A DNA stretch of 64,000 nt from assembly GCA_037126765.1 (NCBI GenBank), contig JBBCBC010000001.1, positions 34,270,804 through 34,334,803 on the forward strand, read 5' to 3'. A model generated the notes under the pieces. That model was given only the letters and a program-made list of their open reading frames with translations. It was not told where the DNA came from and ran no database searches. This document shows positions 46,801-57,502 of the stretch, one piece after another (the first letter of the stretch is position 1; each line of letters begins with the position of its first letter). Position numbers and translations under genes: made by a program. The DNA comes from Stenogyne calaminthoides. Lineage: Eukaryota > Streptophyta > Magnoliopsida > Lamiales > Lamiaceae.

Positions 46801-47325
46801 GCTCTAAACTCCCAGAGGTGCTCATCAAGCACTTGGCTACAATATCTATCAAGACTCTGTATTTGGGCTTCAGACATCGTTTATGCAGAGCCCCTTTCAA
46901 TTCTGCCTTCGTCTCTGCAAAACGATCTAAGATTTCTTGTTCTCTTCCAGACATATATAATTCAGGGTCTTCTCCTCTATCATTTATCTAAAAAACCGCA
47001 TTAATATCATTAAGAGACAATATTATCTCTTTGGTGCATACCACCTCTGCCTTTGATTTCGCATAAGTTCCAAAACTTAATTGCGAAACAAGTGAACCCC
47101 TTTCTCCTTCTCGAAGATTTACAACGAACTGCAAAACTTCTTGAGACAGTTCTGAGTCTGACATATATTGCTCACCAAATGTGATAATCGAGCCATCCGT
47201 AACATATTGAGTGCTTCCTCTTCAACTTTAGTAGTTTTGTTGTCGATCATGGCCACCACGTGCTCAAAATATAGTTTTTCTATTTCGGCAAGATCCTTGA
47301 TAATCGCATAACTGGGAAATTCCAT
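43809..47325 (-). pseudogene. Element C1 accessory ORF (about 1,170 codons, broken)
   Basis: A long extra coding region downstream of pol in a SIRE-type element. It starts MEFPSYAIIKDLAEIEKLYF (47325). A globular part of plant-transposon-protein type follows (LIDIVAKCLMSTSG, VDFNWLKF, ISFLIETLPRENMF), then a charged linker with a GGGGG tract. A long coiled coil follows (about 44930-45350, with repeats of KLEPLVDQ), and then a basic/globular C-terminal part (WPHTDKWMPIEMNDKWEQ) ending SDEIESEEE. I see no signal peptide or membrane helix. Frame is kept from 46954 to 44924 through four stops (near 46543, 46387, 46025 and 45856), with frameshifts at each end. Function unknown. Confidence 0.75.
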
Positions 47326-47895
47326 TGTAGAATGATTTTGGAATAATGGAATTTGAGGGTTTGAAGATTAAGGGTTTTAAGAGTTTTGAAATGTTTGGAT
47401 GGATGTCAAGAGTGTAAGATAAATGATCGAAAGCAAACACTCTGATTTATATATGATCTGAAGATTATCGATCAATGGCTGTGATTAAATCTTAGAGGAA
47501 AAAAGAATGAATGGTTGAGATTTAATCTGAGATTAAAAGAAATCTCGAGGGCTTTGCTATTTTTGGCTATATTTCTAGGAAAATAGGTAAATAGCAGTAA
47601 CTAGGGTGACAAAATGATGTTTCACGATGATCGAGATGACTTTTCATATGCGCCTCAAATTTTCCTCCAATAGAAATGCTCCAAACATTCCCGCTCAAAG
47701 TTCAGGTCATTTGTCATTTATTTCAAATGATTACTGAGTGAAATAAATGCTGTGAATTAATGCATGTGTCAATATTGTTTCATGACTATTTGAATTTATA
47801 ATCCTTACTGAATATTGACTTTAACAAAAAATATTCTGAGTCTCAGTTTCCTTCCTGAGAGAATTTTATCCTAAGTTATTCTTTCCTAAATAACT
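47326..47895. other. Spacer between C1 pol and accessory ORF
   Basis: About 570 bp, AT-rich, no coding potential on either strand. It could contain a leader or splice acceptor for the accessory ORF; I see no clear signal. Confidence 0.5.
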
Positions 47896-49974
47896 TCATG
47901 CACCTGAAGGACTTCTCCCTTCAGTGAATTCACTCACAGGATCCAACATACCCAATTCTACTGATAATTCCTGAATTCTTGACTCAGCCAAAGGTTTAGT
48001 TAAGATATCAACTCTTTGTTTATCAATATGAATTTTCTCTATCCTGATATCCTTCTTCTCAACATGATCTCTGATGAAATGATGTCTGATATCAACATAT
48101 TTGCATCTGGTGTGCAGTACCGGATTTTGTGTAATAGCAATTGCATTATTATTATCACAAAATATAGGTACTTCATTGGCTATTACCTTATAATCCCTTA
48201 ATTGTTGTCTGAGCCAAAGAATCTGTGCACAACAGCTTCCTGCAGCCATGTATTCAGCTTCAGTAGTACTGGTTGCTACTGAGGTTTGTTTCATTGAAAA
48301 CCATGATATCAGTTTACTTCCAAGAAATTGACAAGTTCCTATAGTAAACTTCCTGTCAATTCTACAGCCACCATAATCAGCATCTGAATAACCAATTAAT
48401 TCAAGGTTATCATCAGCTGGATACCATAATCGTCTATTTGTTGTGCCTTTAAGATATCTCAGGATCTTTTTGGTTGCTTCCATGTGACTAGCTTTAGGAT
48501 TAGCTTGGTATCTTGCACATATTCCAACAACAAAGGTGATATCAGACCTAGTTGCTGTGAGATATAGCAATGATCCAATGATCCCTCTATAATCAGTGTG
48601 ATTAACTGATTTGCCTTCAGGATCAGGATCCATCTTGTAGTTAGTATTCATAGGAATTCTATCTGAATTGCAATTCTGTACACCATACTTAGCAATCAGA
48701 TCTCTGGTGTATTTTGTCTGATTGATGAATATACCTTCTTTGGATTGCTTAACTTGAAGTCCTAGAAAGAAATTCATCCCCCCCATCGTTGACATCTCAA
48801 ACTTTCCTTTCATCAGGGCAGAAAACTTCTCACACATCTGATGATTAGGAGATCCAAATATGATGTCATCCACATAAATCTGAACTAGTAAGATATCCTT
48901 CCCATCTTCTATCCTGAACAAGGTTCTATCAACAGTTCCTTTGGTAAAACCATGATCAGTAAGAAATTGAGAAAGTATATCATACCATGCTCTGGGTGCT
49001 TGCTTCAGACCATACAAGACTTTTATGAGCCTGTAAACTTGGTCATTCTAAAGAAAGCCAGGAGGTTGTTCCACATAAATCTCTTTTTTAAGCACAACAT
49101 TCAGAAATGCACTTTTCACATCCATCTGATAGACTGTGAATTTCATATGAGCAGCATATGCAAGAAACAATCTGATGGCTTATAGTCTTGCAACAGGTGC
49201 AAAAGTTTCATCATAGTCCAAGCCTTCTTCTTGGAAATAACCCTGTGCAACTAGCTTTGCCTTGTTTCTTATAATGTTGTTATTTTCATCTCTCTTGTTC
49301 TTGAACACCCACTTTGTTCCAATCACATTGTGCCTCTTAGGTCTGACCACTAGCTCCCAAACTTCATTTCTTGTAAACTGATTCAGCTCTTCTTGCATAG
49401 CAGTAGTCCAAAAAGAATCTTGAAGAGCTTCTTCAATTTCAGTAGGTTCTTTTTCAGATAGGAAGCAACAGAATAAAACACTTTCACCATGGAACCTTCT
49501 TGTTTTAACACCTTCTGATAGATCACCCACAATCTGACTTGAGGGATGACTATCTAGCCAAGTTCTTCTGGATGTTTCTCCTTCATTAGTATCCTCAACA
49601 TCAGGAATGTTAGGTTCAGGTAATTCATTAAATTCAGGGAACAACAGAAAAGGAGTGAGGGAATCATCTTCCTCAGGGGAAATTCCATTCAGAACATTGT
49701 CAGTGACATTTGTTCCCCCTTGGTTGATAGATTCAGAGTTTGCCTCAGCTGTGACCACATCTTCATCGGCATTACATACCTGAGTCTGAACTGGGGTTTG
49801 TTCAGATTGGTCAGCTTCAGTGTGTTGGCTTTCCTTTAGTGGAGAACTATCATTCTGAGTTTCACCAGCCTGAGTATTTCCATCCTGAGTTTCTTCTTGT
49901 TCAGAGTCAGACTCAGGCCATACGTTGTCAATCAGAACAAGAAGAATGTCAACTTTAGTTGGTAGAACAAACAC
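47896..49974 (-). pseudogene. Element C1 pol: int-RT linker, RT and RNase H (SIRE type)
   Basis: An acidic linker (SDSEQEETQDGN) and TWLDSHPSSQIVGD, then RT with NEVWELVVRP, GTKWVFKNKRDENN, KAKLVAQGY, YQMDVKSAFLN, LYGLKQAPRAWYD and the catalytic QIYVDDIIFGSPN typical of SIRE/Maximus. RNase H has GYSDADYGGCRIDRK, STTEAEYMAAGSCC and FCDNNNAIAITQNP, and ends near SGA (47896). Only two in-frame stops are seen, after APVARL (about 49180) and after QPPGFL (about 49050), so this is among the least decayed pol segments. Integrase and everything upstream are missing. Confidence 0.92.
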
Positions 49975-49984
49975 TGAAAAGTGT

Positions 49985-51015
49985 ACTTGTTAACAAATGA
50001 GAACGAGACACGTATGTACGGAGCCGACAATGCGGGATTCGGCACTGCAAATTCAAACGGCTATAAAGGACAAATATACACGCTTTCGGCCATGTCGTTC
50101 CAGAAGCACGTCAAATCAATCCTGCAACCTACCAAAAATAGCCTGAAATTCAAATTGCTCTCCAACTGCTCTTTGATTTCGAGGTCTACAAATATGGGAT
50201 TGCTCTTCATAGTGAAGACACGGAAATTATCATCGAACTCAAGCCATAAGCAAATTTCCACACGAAGAACACAAAATTCAAGTTTATTTTCTAAGTGTTA
50301 ATCCCATTAGTTCTTAGCATAGAAATCTCATCCTTTAACTTTAGGCTACATAAACACTAGGATAGATTTCCAGTTGGAACAACAACAAATCTTTATCCAA
50401 ACCAAAAAGTTAGGTTAAGATTGTTTTGCAAGATTTCAGACTAGGGTTTCTAGCTCTGATTTCTGGGATCGGTTGAGTGAGAACTCTCTAAACATCTGTT
50501 GGTTGTAATGTGTTGGACTAACACAATAAACTAAGTCCAGTTGGTTAAGTTGGTGCCCCTTGTGATAGGGAAGAGTGGATGTAGGACTGGTTGTCCGAAC
50601 CACTATAAAAATCTTGTTTGTATTTACTTGCTCTTAACTGCTTTACACAATTGCACACAACTGGAGTTTAAAACTGCATACATATTCTGAGTTAGGATCA
50701 GTCTGCACCAAGCAATTGATCTGATCAGTTTTGATAGTTTAGTCAGTTGATTGAAAACAGACTTCAGAATCTGATTTGATAAAACTGGTTTTTCACACGG
50801 GTATAAACTAGCTTCCGCACATCAGTTAAACTAATAGACACTGAACTGATCTGCCAACAGGCAATCAGTAAGTTGGATATCAGTCCAAACTGATTCACTC
50901 GTACTTTGATCAGGCAACCTGCCATCACACCTGATCTTGCACGAAAAGTTTTCAGAAGTCTATTCACCCATCCCCTCTAGACTTCTGCCCTCACAAAACC
51001 CGTTCGGGACCTACA
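49985..51015 (+). repeat. LTR O: 5'-truncated SIRE-type LTR, plus strand
   Basis: Matches the inverse of the LTR at 34656-36387 and ends CCCGTTCGGGACCTACA. It contains the promoter region (CTCTCCAACTG, near 50157-50170) and the hairpin GGAC/GTCC module (50584-50596). Its 5' part is missing where it meets the C1 linker, so a deletion joined the two. Confidence 0.75.
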
Positions 51016-51380
51016 CCAGCGTCTAATTGGAATGGACGATTGAGATTAAGCGGTTTGTTTAAAAAACAAATCGTGTGATCAAGGATTTTATCGCGGCAGC
51101 TTTTGGATTTAAAAATTCGCAATAAATGCAATTTAATACATGTTCCCCACGTCCGCATTAAATATTTGCAGGGCGTGCGTCATATATACTTGAGCACAGT
51201 TTAAAACCAGATAAGATCAAATAATAAAGCATCAGTAAATAGAAAGACAAGAGATCATAAATGTGTATCTGATTGACTGATATCGTAATCAGTCAATACC
51301 ACATGGAGTGTGATCAGATCTGACTGAAGTCTGTTGATCTTATGATTGTTGCCTAATCCTTGATAAAAAAATTCCCAACA
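51016..51380 (-). repeat. Element C2 3' LTR, first ~365 bp
   Basis: On the minus strand a purine tract (AAAAGAGGAATAT, about 51381-51393) leads into TGTTGGGAATTTTTTT, the start of an LTR that is cut off at 51016 by LTR O. This places the 3' end of element C2 here. Its sequence cannot be compared with the C2 5' LTR because the matching part of that copy lies beyond a later insertion. Confidence 0.65.
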
Positions 51381-51479
51381 ATATTCCTCTTTTCTGATCA
51401 GTTCCCAACTGATCATTATGTATCAGTTGAAGTTCCCCCTTCAACTGATATCCCTTACCTGGTCAGTTTCTTAACCAAA

Positions 51480-53001
51480 TGGTCTTAGAAACCAATCCAC
51501 CAAATAAATCAGCTGTGTTTTCTCCTAAGTCCAGTAGTCCTAGCTCGACTGATAGTTCCCTGAATCTAACTTCAGCCAGTGGCTTGGTTAGATATCTGCT
51601 CTCTGCTTATCAGTATGGATCTTTTCCATTTTGATATTCTTCTTTTCCACATGATCTCTGATGAAGTGATGTCTGATGTCCACATGTTTGCATCTTGTAT
51701 GTAGAACTGGGTTCTGTGTGATTGCAATATCACTATTACTGTCACAGAATATAGGCACATTTGTAGCTACAATGTTATAATCCCTCAGCTGCTGACTAAG
51801 CCAGAGTAGTTGGGAGCAATAGCTTCCTGCGGCCATGTATTCTGCTTCAGTAGTAGATGTGGCAACATATGTCTGTTTGTTTGAAAACCACGAGATCAGT
51901 TTACTTCCTAAGAACTAACAGGTACCTGAGGTTGACTTTCTGTCTATCCTGCAACCTCCATAATCAGAATTAGAATACCCACTAAGCTCTAGATTATCAT
52001 CTGATGGGTAGAATAAACCAAGGTTTACATTTTCCTTCAAATACTTAAGAATACACTTAGCTGCTTCCAGGTGGCTTTGCATTGGGTTTGCCTGAAATCT
52101 GGCACATACACCTACTGCGAAGGTTATATCTGGTCTGCTGGCAGTCAGGTATAGCAATGATCCAATGAGAGCCCTATATTCTTTTTGATTAGTTTTCTGA
52201 CCATTCTCGTCTGGATCCATTTTGAAGGAAGTCATCATGGGAATTCTGGCAGTCTTGCAGTTTTGAATTCCAAACTTAGTCAGCAAGTTTCTTATATACT
52301 TTGCCTGACATATGAAGATCCCTTATGTTCCTTGTCTGACTTGAAGACCTTGAAAATAGTTCATCTGACCCATCATGGACATTTAATATTTCCCTTGCAT
52401 CAGTTTGTTGAACTTTTCACATAAGTTCTGATTGGGAGATCCGAAAATGATATCGTCCACATAGATCTGATCCATCAAAATGAAATCTCCGTCTTCAATT
52501 CTGAACAGTGTTCTATCTATAGTACCCTTAGAGAAACCATTGTCTACCAAGAACTGAGATAGTGTATCATACCAAGCTCTGGGAGCCTGTTTCAGGCCAT
52601 AAAGAGCTTTTCTTAAACGGTACACCTGGTTGCCTGATTCAAAGCCAGGAGGTTGTTCGACATAAACTTCCTCCGCTAGTACCCCCATTTAAGAATGCAC
52701 TCTTTACGTCCATCTGATACACAGTAAATCCTCTGTGGGCAGCATATGCCAGAAACAGCCGAATGGCTTCTAGGCGTGCGACTGGTGCAAAGGTCTCATC
52801 ATAATCAATCCCTTCTGATTGTGAATACCCCTTCGCAACAAGTCTTGCCTTATTTATGGTGATGACATTATTCTCACCTCTCTTGTTCTTGAAGACCCAC
52901 TTAGTACCAATCACATCTTGATGAGTTGGCCTGTCTACAAGTTCCCAAACTTGATTTCTCTCAAACTGCTCTAGTTCTTCTTGTATGGCTAGAATCCAGC
53001 T
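51480..53001 (-). pseudogene. Element C2 RT and RNase H (SIRE type)
   Basis: RT with NQVWELVDRP, GTKWVFKNKRGENN, KARLVAKGYSQSEG, YQMDVKSAFLNGG, LYGLKQAPRAWYD and DQIYVDDIIFGSPN. RNase H has GYSNSDYGGCRIDRK, TSTTEAEYMAAGS and FCDSNSDIAITQNP. There are stops and frameshifts near 52675, 52385, 52325, 51917 and 51588. The N-terminal part is interrupted within the first RT helix by the Gypsy element at 53002; the linker continues at 57232. Confidence 0.9.
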
Positions 53002-53624
53002 TGTTGTGAGAAGAATAAACCCGACTTGTATAGAGGTCACAAGGATTGCAAGTCGCTACAGGCGACCAGGAAGAGTGACTCGGAACAAGACTCCGCGAGC
53101 CATAGGTCGTGAAGTCGCAGGCCATAGGTCACAGGCCACAGGTCACAGGTCGCAGGTCACAGGTCGTAGGTAGCTCACAGGTAACTCACAGGCTGCCAGA
53201 GGTCGCAAATCCTGTCAGCACTTGGAAAACACACGATAAGCCGCAAGATTCGCCCCCGAAGTCCGCCCTGCAATTGACGTGCACTAAATGCAGCGAACTC
53301 TGACCCAGCGAGATGGAATTCCCTGCCAGCGGGATTGAAGCCACATTTATTATATATTCCTTATGTAAATTCCCGCCCGAGAGGCAGGAATCCTTGTATA
53401 AATAGGCCACCATGGCCATACTAGAAGGAGGTTGGAATTTTGTTAGTATCTTCAGTACTAAAACTAAGAAGATAGTGAAAATACTCCTGGCTTAGTTCGC
53501 CCCCAGATGTAGTCTTTTTAAATACAAACTGGGTCAACAAATCTACGGAATTGTTTATCACTTTATGTTCAATAATTCTCCGTTTAATTAACTCGTTGGC
53601 CGAAATATCAAATCGGGCACAACA
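53002..53624 (+). repeat. Gypsy element 5' LTR
   Basis: 623 bp with TGTTGTG/CACAACA ends. Short repeats of CACAGGTC and GCAGGTC lie at 53110-53185. A TATAAATAG sequence (about 53397-53405) near GGCCACCATGGCC is the likely promoter. Confidence 0.93.
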
Positions 53625-53626
53625 AT

Positions 53627-53642
53627 TGGCGCCGTCTGTGGG
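53627..53642 (+). other. Gypsy-type primer-binding site
   Basis: TGGCGCCGTCTGTGGG, two bases after the LTR, a primer-binding site common in plant Gypsy elements. Confidence 0.93.
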
Positions 53643-53698
53643 AAGATTTCTACTGATTGTTCATCATTCTTAGAAGACCCACCTTATGTTCATCATCA

Positions 53699-55254
53699 AT
53701 GGCCATCAACCAGACTGAAGCTGCTTGACGTAAGGCTGACGCTCGTGATGGGGCAGAAACCTCCCTGAGCTCCCATCACACCCATCAAATAGCCGTTATA
53801 GCCACTCTAGACTGGGGCAATCTCATTCGGACCCCCGAAGATAAAAAATTCGTTATGGTTGTCATCCGAAAGAGATAACTTACCTCCGGCCAGGAGGAAC
53901 AACTCCCGAACAAGAAGACCTCCCAATGGGCATGCCTTTCTAAAGACAAGGGTCATCTGACCTCAAAAGGGCAGTCCGCAGGCCAACTGGCCTTCCCGGT
54001 GACGAGAATCACCAACACCAGGGAGTTCCAGCTCCACCGAACGGATAGACCGGTGGTTTCGAACAGCGTGTTCAACCACCTCAGAAATCTCAGAGCATCG
54101 AAAACTCCAACAAATATGGGGGATGTGGCCAACTCTCATCTCCCGAATAGCGAGCAGCTCAATCATGACCTTGCACTGGCTATACACCACCATGAAATTC
54201 CGAAGGGTTCTGCCGCCCATCACAACAACAGGCAGGGGCACCTTCCCAACCTCACATCTTCGGGACACATGAGTCGCCACACTTACTGGCGTTGTTCAAG
54301 CTTTGCTTGAACGGATTGAAGATCAGAACGGGATGATGAGGACAAACACCAACCTCGTCATCCCGAGATCACCATTTGGTGCGTTAATTACTTTAGCACC
54401 CACTCAGAGGAAAGTCGACGCAGCGACAATAGATTGCTACAATGGGAGCTCAAACCCAAGGATTCATGTATCGAGGTATATTTCCTACATGGCATCTATG
54501 GGTGCAACCGACGTGACCAGATGTAGGCTCTTTCCATTGACTTTGAGCGACCATGCTCATATGTGGTTCACCTCACTGCCTTCATGCTCGGTGGACACAT
54601 TCGAACAGCTCGCCAAACTATTCTTGAGACATTTCTATTAAATGGCTCCCCCCCGGCGAACAAGCAACGCTGATGAATACACGCAGGCTTAATAATGAGT
54701 CTGATAGATCCTATATTAAAAGGATCGAGAAGCTCATCCTTGAAGGAGATCCCTTAGGGGATGAAGCAAAACTGCTCGGGGCCATTGGCGGCCTCAGAAA
54801 GGGAACCAAGATGTGGCGGCGCATGACCGCCGTCTTCCGAAAGTGGGTTGGCGACCTGATACTTACTATAGAGCTTCTAAAGTCCTGACTCTCCGACACA
54901 GAGGAAGTCGGGGCACCAAAGAGGAGTTCCAAGGGAACTGGGAGCCACCAAAAAGCTCCCAACAACTACAAGCCGTTCGAAGCGTTAATTTATGTGAAGC
55001 TGATGGATGTCCTAGGCATGACACCCATTCATGTCTACAAGCAGATCAAGGGTCGGGAGTTACTTCCCCCACCTCACCCAATGAAGAATAAGAACAAGCA
55101 GAACTCATACAAGTTCTGCCACTACCACGACCAGGTAGGCCACTATACAAGTGAATGTAAGGACTTGTTGAAACAACTTTGGAGGTTATATGAGGATGGT
55201 TTATTGAATGAGTTCGTCAAGCAACCTCAAACGGACAAAGAGCCAGAGCCTTGA
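53699..55254 (+). pseudogene. Gypsy gag (Retrotrans_gag domain and CCHC-like motif)
   Basis: A start MAINQTEAA soon meets a stop. The core domain is clear at 54420-54640: IDCYNGSSNP, GATDVTRCRLFPLTL and MWFTSLPSCSVDTFEQLA. After a short gap come LNNESDRSYIKRIEK and a basic region. A zinc-binding motif FCHYHDQVGHYTSEC (about 55117-55161) is followed by LKKLIRRG-type sequence, ending PEP at 55254. At least three frame breaks occur. Gag of this type forms the particle; enzymes would have to come from another element. Confidence 0.88.
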
Positions 55255-55775
55255 GATTGCTAATCACCCAACCGTCCCAAACGAGAAGATCTGGCCGAAA
55301 GGTCTCTCCACCATTGAAGACACAAAGATGTCTACCTATTAAAGCTTACGAGCTCGAGAATTCATATGGCACAAAGACCTAGTACCCATGAAATGTGACT
55401 CACCCGAAGAACTATTTTCAGTAGATCGGAGATCGCCTTTTTGTACTAGTTTAGCCAAGTCAAATGAAATGTCATCTTTCTTTTCAAAACTCCTATGTGT
55501 TTAAACTGAAGGACGTAGCGTGAATATACAACGCCTTCCCAAGGTACGACTTTTGACATACTGGCGACGAGATCCTCCCCTGACTTTGTAAGACGACTAT
55601 TCAAAGTTCATAAATAAGCCGCATCCAAATAAGGCGGCAAGAACACATGCAATTCTAAAGTCGCATAAGGAAATCAAGTCGGCACAATAAAGGGAGGAAA
55701 AAGAAATGATTTTCATTACTGACGGAAAGCCCGAAGGCTACTCACATCAAGTTGCGAACCGCTCGTCCATAAATG
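55255..55775 (+). other. Non-coding region after gag in the Gypsy element
   Basis: No polymerase domain in any frame. Ordinary mixed-composition sequence up to the tandem array. Confidence 0.6.
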
Positions 55776-55779
55776 GTCA

Positions 55780-56365
55780 TCGACAAGCGCAAACAAGTCT
55801 CACATAAAGGGGTTCGTTACCTCAAAATACGAGCACAGAAAAGACTTGTACAAAGAGGCTCGCTACCTCGGAGTACAAGCACAGAAAAGACTTGTACAAA
55901 GAGGCTCGCCACCTCGGAGTATGAGCACAGACAAGTCTCGCACAGAGAGATTCAACTCAAAGTGCAAGCACAAATAAGACTCGCACTAAGGGGTTCACCT
56001 CAAAGTGCGAGCACAGATAAGTCTCGCACAAAGAGATTCAACTCAAAGTGCGAGCACAAATAAAACTCTCACTAAGGGGTTCACCTCAAAGTGCGAGGAC
56101 AGATAAGTCTCGCACAGAGAGATTAAACTCAAAGTGCGAGCACAAATAAGACTCGCACTAAGGGGTTCACCTCAAAGTGCGAGCACAGATAAGTCTCGCA
56201 CAGAGAGATTCAACTCAAAGTGCGAGCACAAATAAGACTCGCACTAAGGGGTTCACCTCAAAGTGCGAGCACAGATAAGTCTCGCAAAGAGAGATTCAAC
56301 TCAAAGTGTGAGCACAAATAAGACTCACACTAAGGGGTTCACCTCAAAGTGTGAGTACCGACCAA
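55780..56365 (+). repeat. 43 bp tandem array with 86 bp higher-order period
   Basis: About 13 units of 43 bp. Two unit types alternate: one has ATAAGTCTCGCACAGAGAGA, the other AATAAGACTCGCACTAAGG. Both end TCAAAGTGCGAGCACA. The alternation gives an 86 bp period, clearest from 55970 to 56350; the left-hand units are more diverged. Tandem arrays just upstream of the 3' LTR are known in plant Gypsy elements of the Tat group. The frame through the array is a repeat artefact. Confidence 0.92.
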
Positions 56366-56610
56366 GATTCTCGACAGGCCCAGCCCCTCGACGAGCTCAA
56401 TCCCGATAAATAACAATCTCAGATGATCAAACCCCAGACTTGGGGGCACGAGGGAGAATTGAGCCCGCTAAGACGAGTCAAATCTGAAGTTGAAGATCCA
56501 AACTTAATACCAAGAGTGTGACCTCAAGCGCGAAAAGCAGGCAAGTTTTATTTGAAGCAGAGATCAAGACTGACCTCTGAACGAAGTCGAAGTCCGCTCT
56601 TGGGGGTAAT

Positions 56611-57226
56611 TGTTGTGAGAAGAATAAACCTGACTTGCATAGAGGTCGCAAGGATTGTAAGTCGCTACAGGCGACTAGGAAGAGCGACTCGGAACAAGAC
56701 TCTGCGAGCCGTAGGTCGTGAAGTCACAGGCCATAGGTCACAGGCCACAGGTCACAGGTCGCAGGTCGTAGGTAGCTCACAGGTAGCCCACAGGCTGCCA
56801 GAGGTCGCAGATCCTGTCAACATTTGGAAAATGCGTGATAAGCCGCAAGATCTGCCCCCGAAGTCCATCCCGCAATTGACGCACACTAAATGCAGCGACC
56901 TATGACCCAGCGAGGTGGAATTCCTGGCCAGCGGGATTGAAGCCACATTTATTGTACATTCCTTATGTAAATTTCCGCCCGAGAGGCGGGAATCCTTGTA
57001 TAAATAGGCCACCATGGCCATACTAGAAGGAGGTTGGAATTTTGTTAGTATCTTCAGTATTAAAACTAAGAAGATAGTGAAAGTACTCCATGCTTGGTTT
57101 GCCCCCAGACGTAGTCTTTTTTAAGATGAACTGGGTCAACAAATCTACGGAGTTGTTTATCGTTTTATGTTGAATAATTCTCCATTTAATTAACTTGTTG
57201 GCCGGAATATCAAACCAGGTATAACA
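56611..57226 (+). repeat. Gypsy element 3' LTR
   Basis: Same start as the 5' LTR. Ends ATAACA against CAGCT. In the first ~190 aligned bases all of the roughly eleven substitutions I see are transitions, plus one short deletion. Confidence 0.92.
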
Positions 57227-57231
57227 CAGCT

Positions 57232-57502
57232 GGCATCTTGTAGAGCTTCTTCTGGTGTGGTAGGCTCCTTCAAAGACAGATAACAACAATACATAGCACT
57301 TTCACCAATCTGATGTCTAGTTTGGACTCGGGTATTAGGATTACCGATTATCTGGTCAATCGGATGGTCTTTCAACCAAGTCCTTATTTCCTGGTTTATA
57401 TCAGTTTGGACATCATCATACTCATCTGATATTGAGTCACTAGAGATTGGGAGAGGTACATTAGTAGGATCCACTTGGCATGGACATGTGATGGTCCCAA
57501 AT
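57232..57502 (-). pseudogene. Element C2 int-RT linker
   Basis: ISDEYDDVQTDINQEIRTWL, HPIDQIIGNP, SAMYCCYLSLKEPTTPEEAL then QDA, which leads straight into WILAIQEELEQF at 53030 and below once the Gypsy element is removed. Integrase, expected to the right, is missing: an LTR lies there instead. Confidence 0.88.

Larger units (their letters stand above)
53002..57226 (+). mobile_element. Gag-only Gypsy retrotransposon (TR-GAG-like), TSD CAGCT
   Basis: LTRs 53002-53624 and 56611-57226 begin TGTTGTGAGAAG and end CACAACA or ATAACA, with a perfect duplication CAGCT (52997-53001 and 57227-57231). The primer-binding site TGGCGCCGTCTGTGGG, a gag frame, a 43 bp tandem array and a purine tract (CTTGGGGGTAAT, 56599-56610) are in order. 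No protease, RT, RNase H or integrase is present in 4.2 kb. It therefore fits the published class of terminal-repeat retrotransposons with only a GAG domain. It splits the C2 RT. Confidence 0.93.

Noticed and set aside
43809..47325. Calling the C1 accessory ORF an envelope gene
   Set aside because: No signal peptide or transmembrane segment is visible, and position downstream of pol alone is not enough.
53109..53303. ORF with repeated SQATGHR-type sequence
   Set aside because: It is the translation of short CACAGGTC repeats in the Gypsy LTR.
55773..56063. Repetitive ORF in the Gypsy element
   Set aside because: It reads through the 43 bp tandem array. The repeat length is not a multiple of three, so the frame is accidental.
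55780..56365. CRISPR-like alternation of repeats
   Set aside because: Units are contiguous without unique spacers, and the context is a plant retrotransposon.
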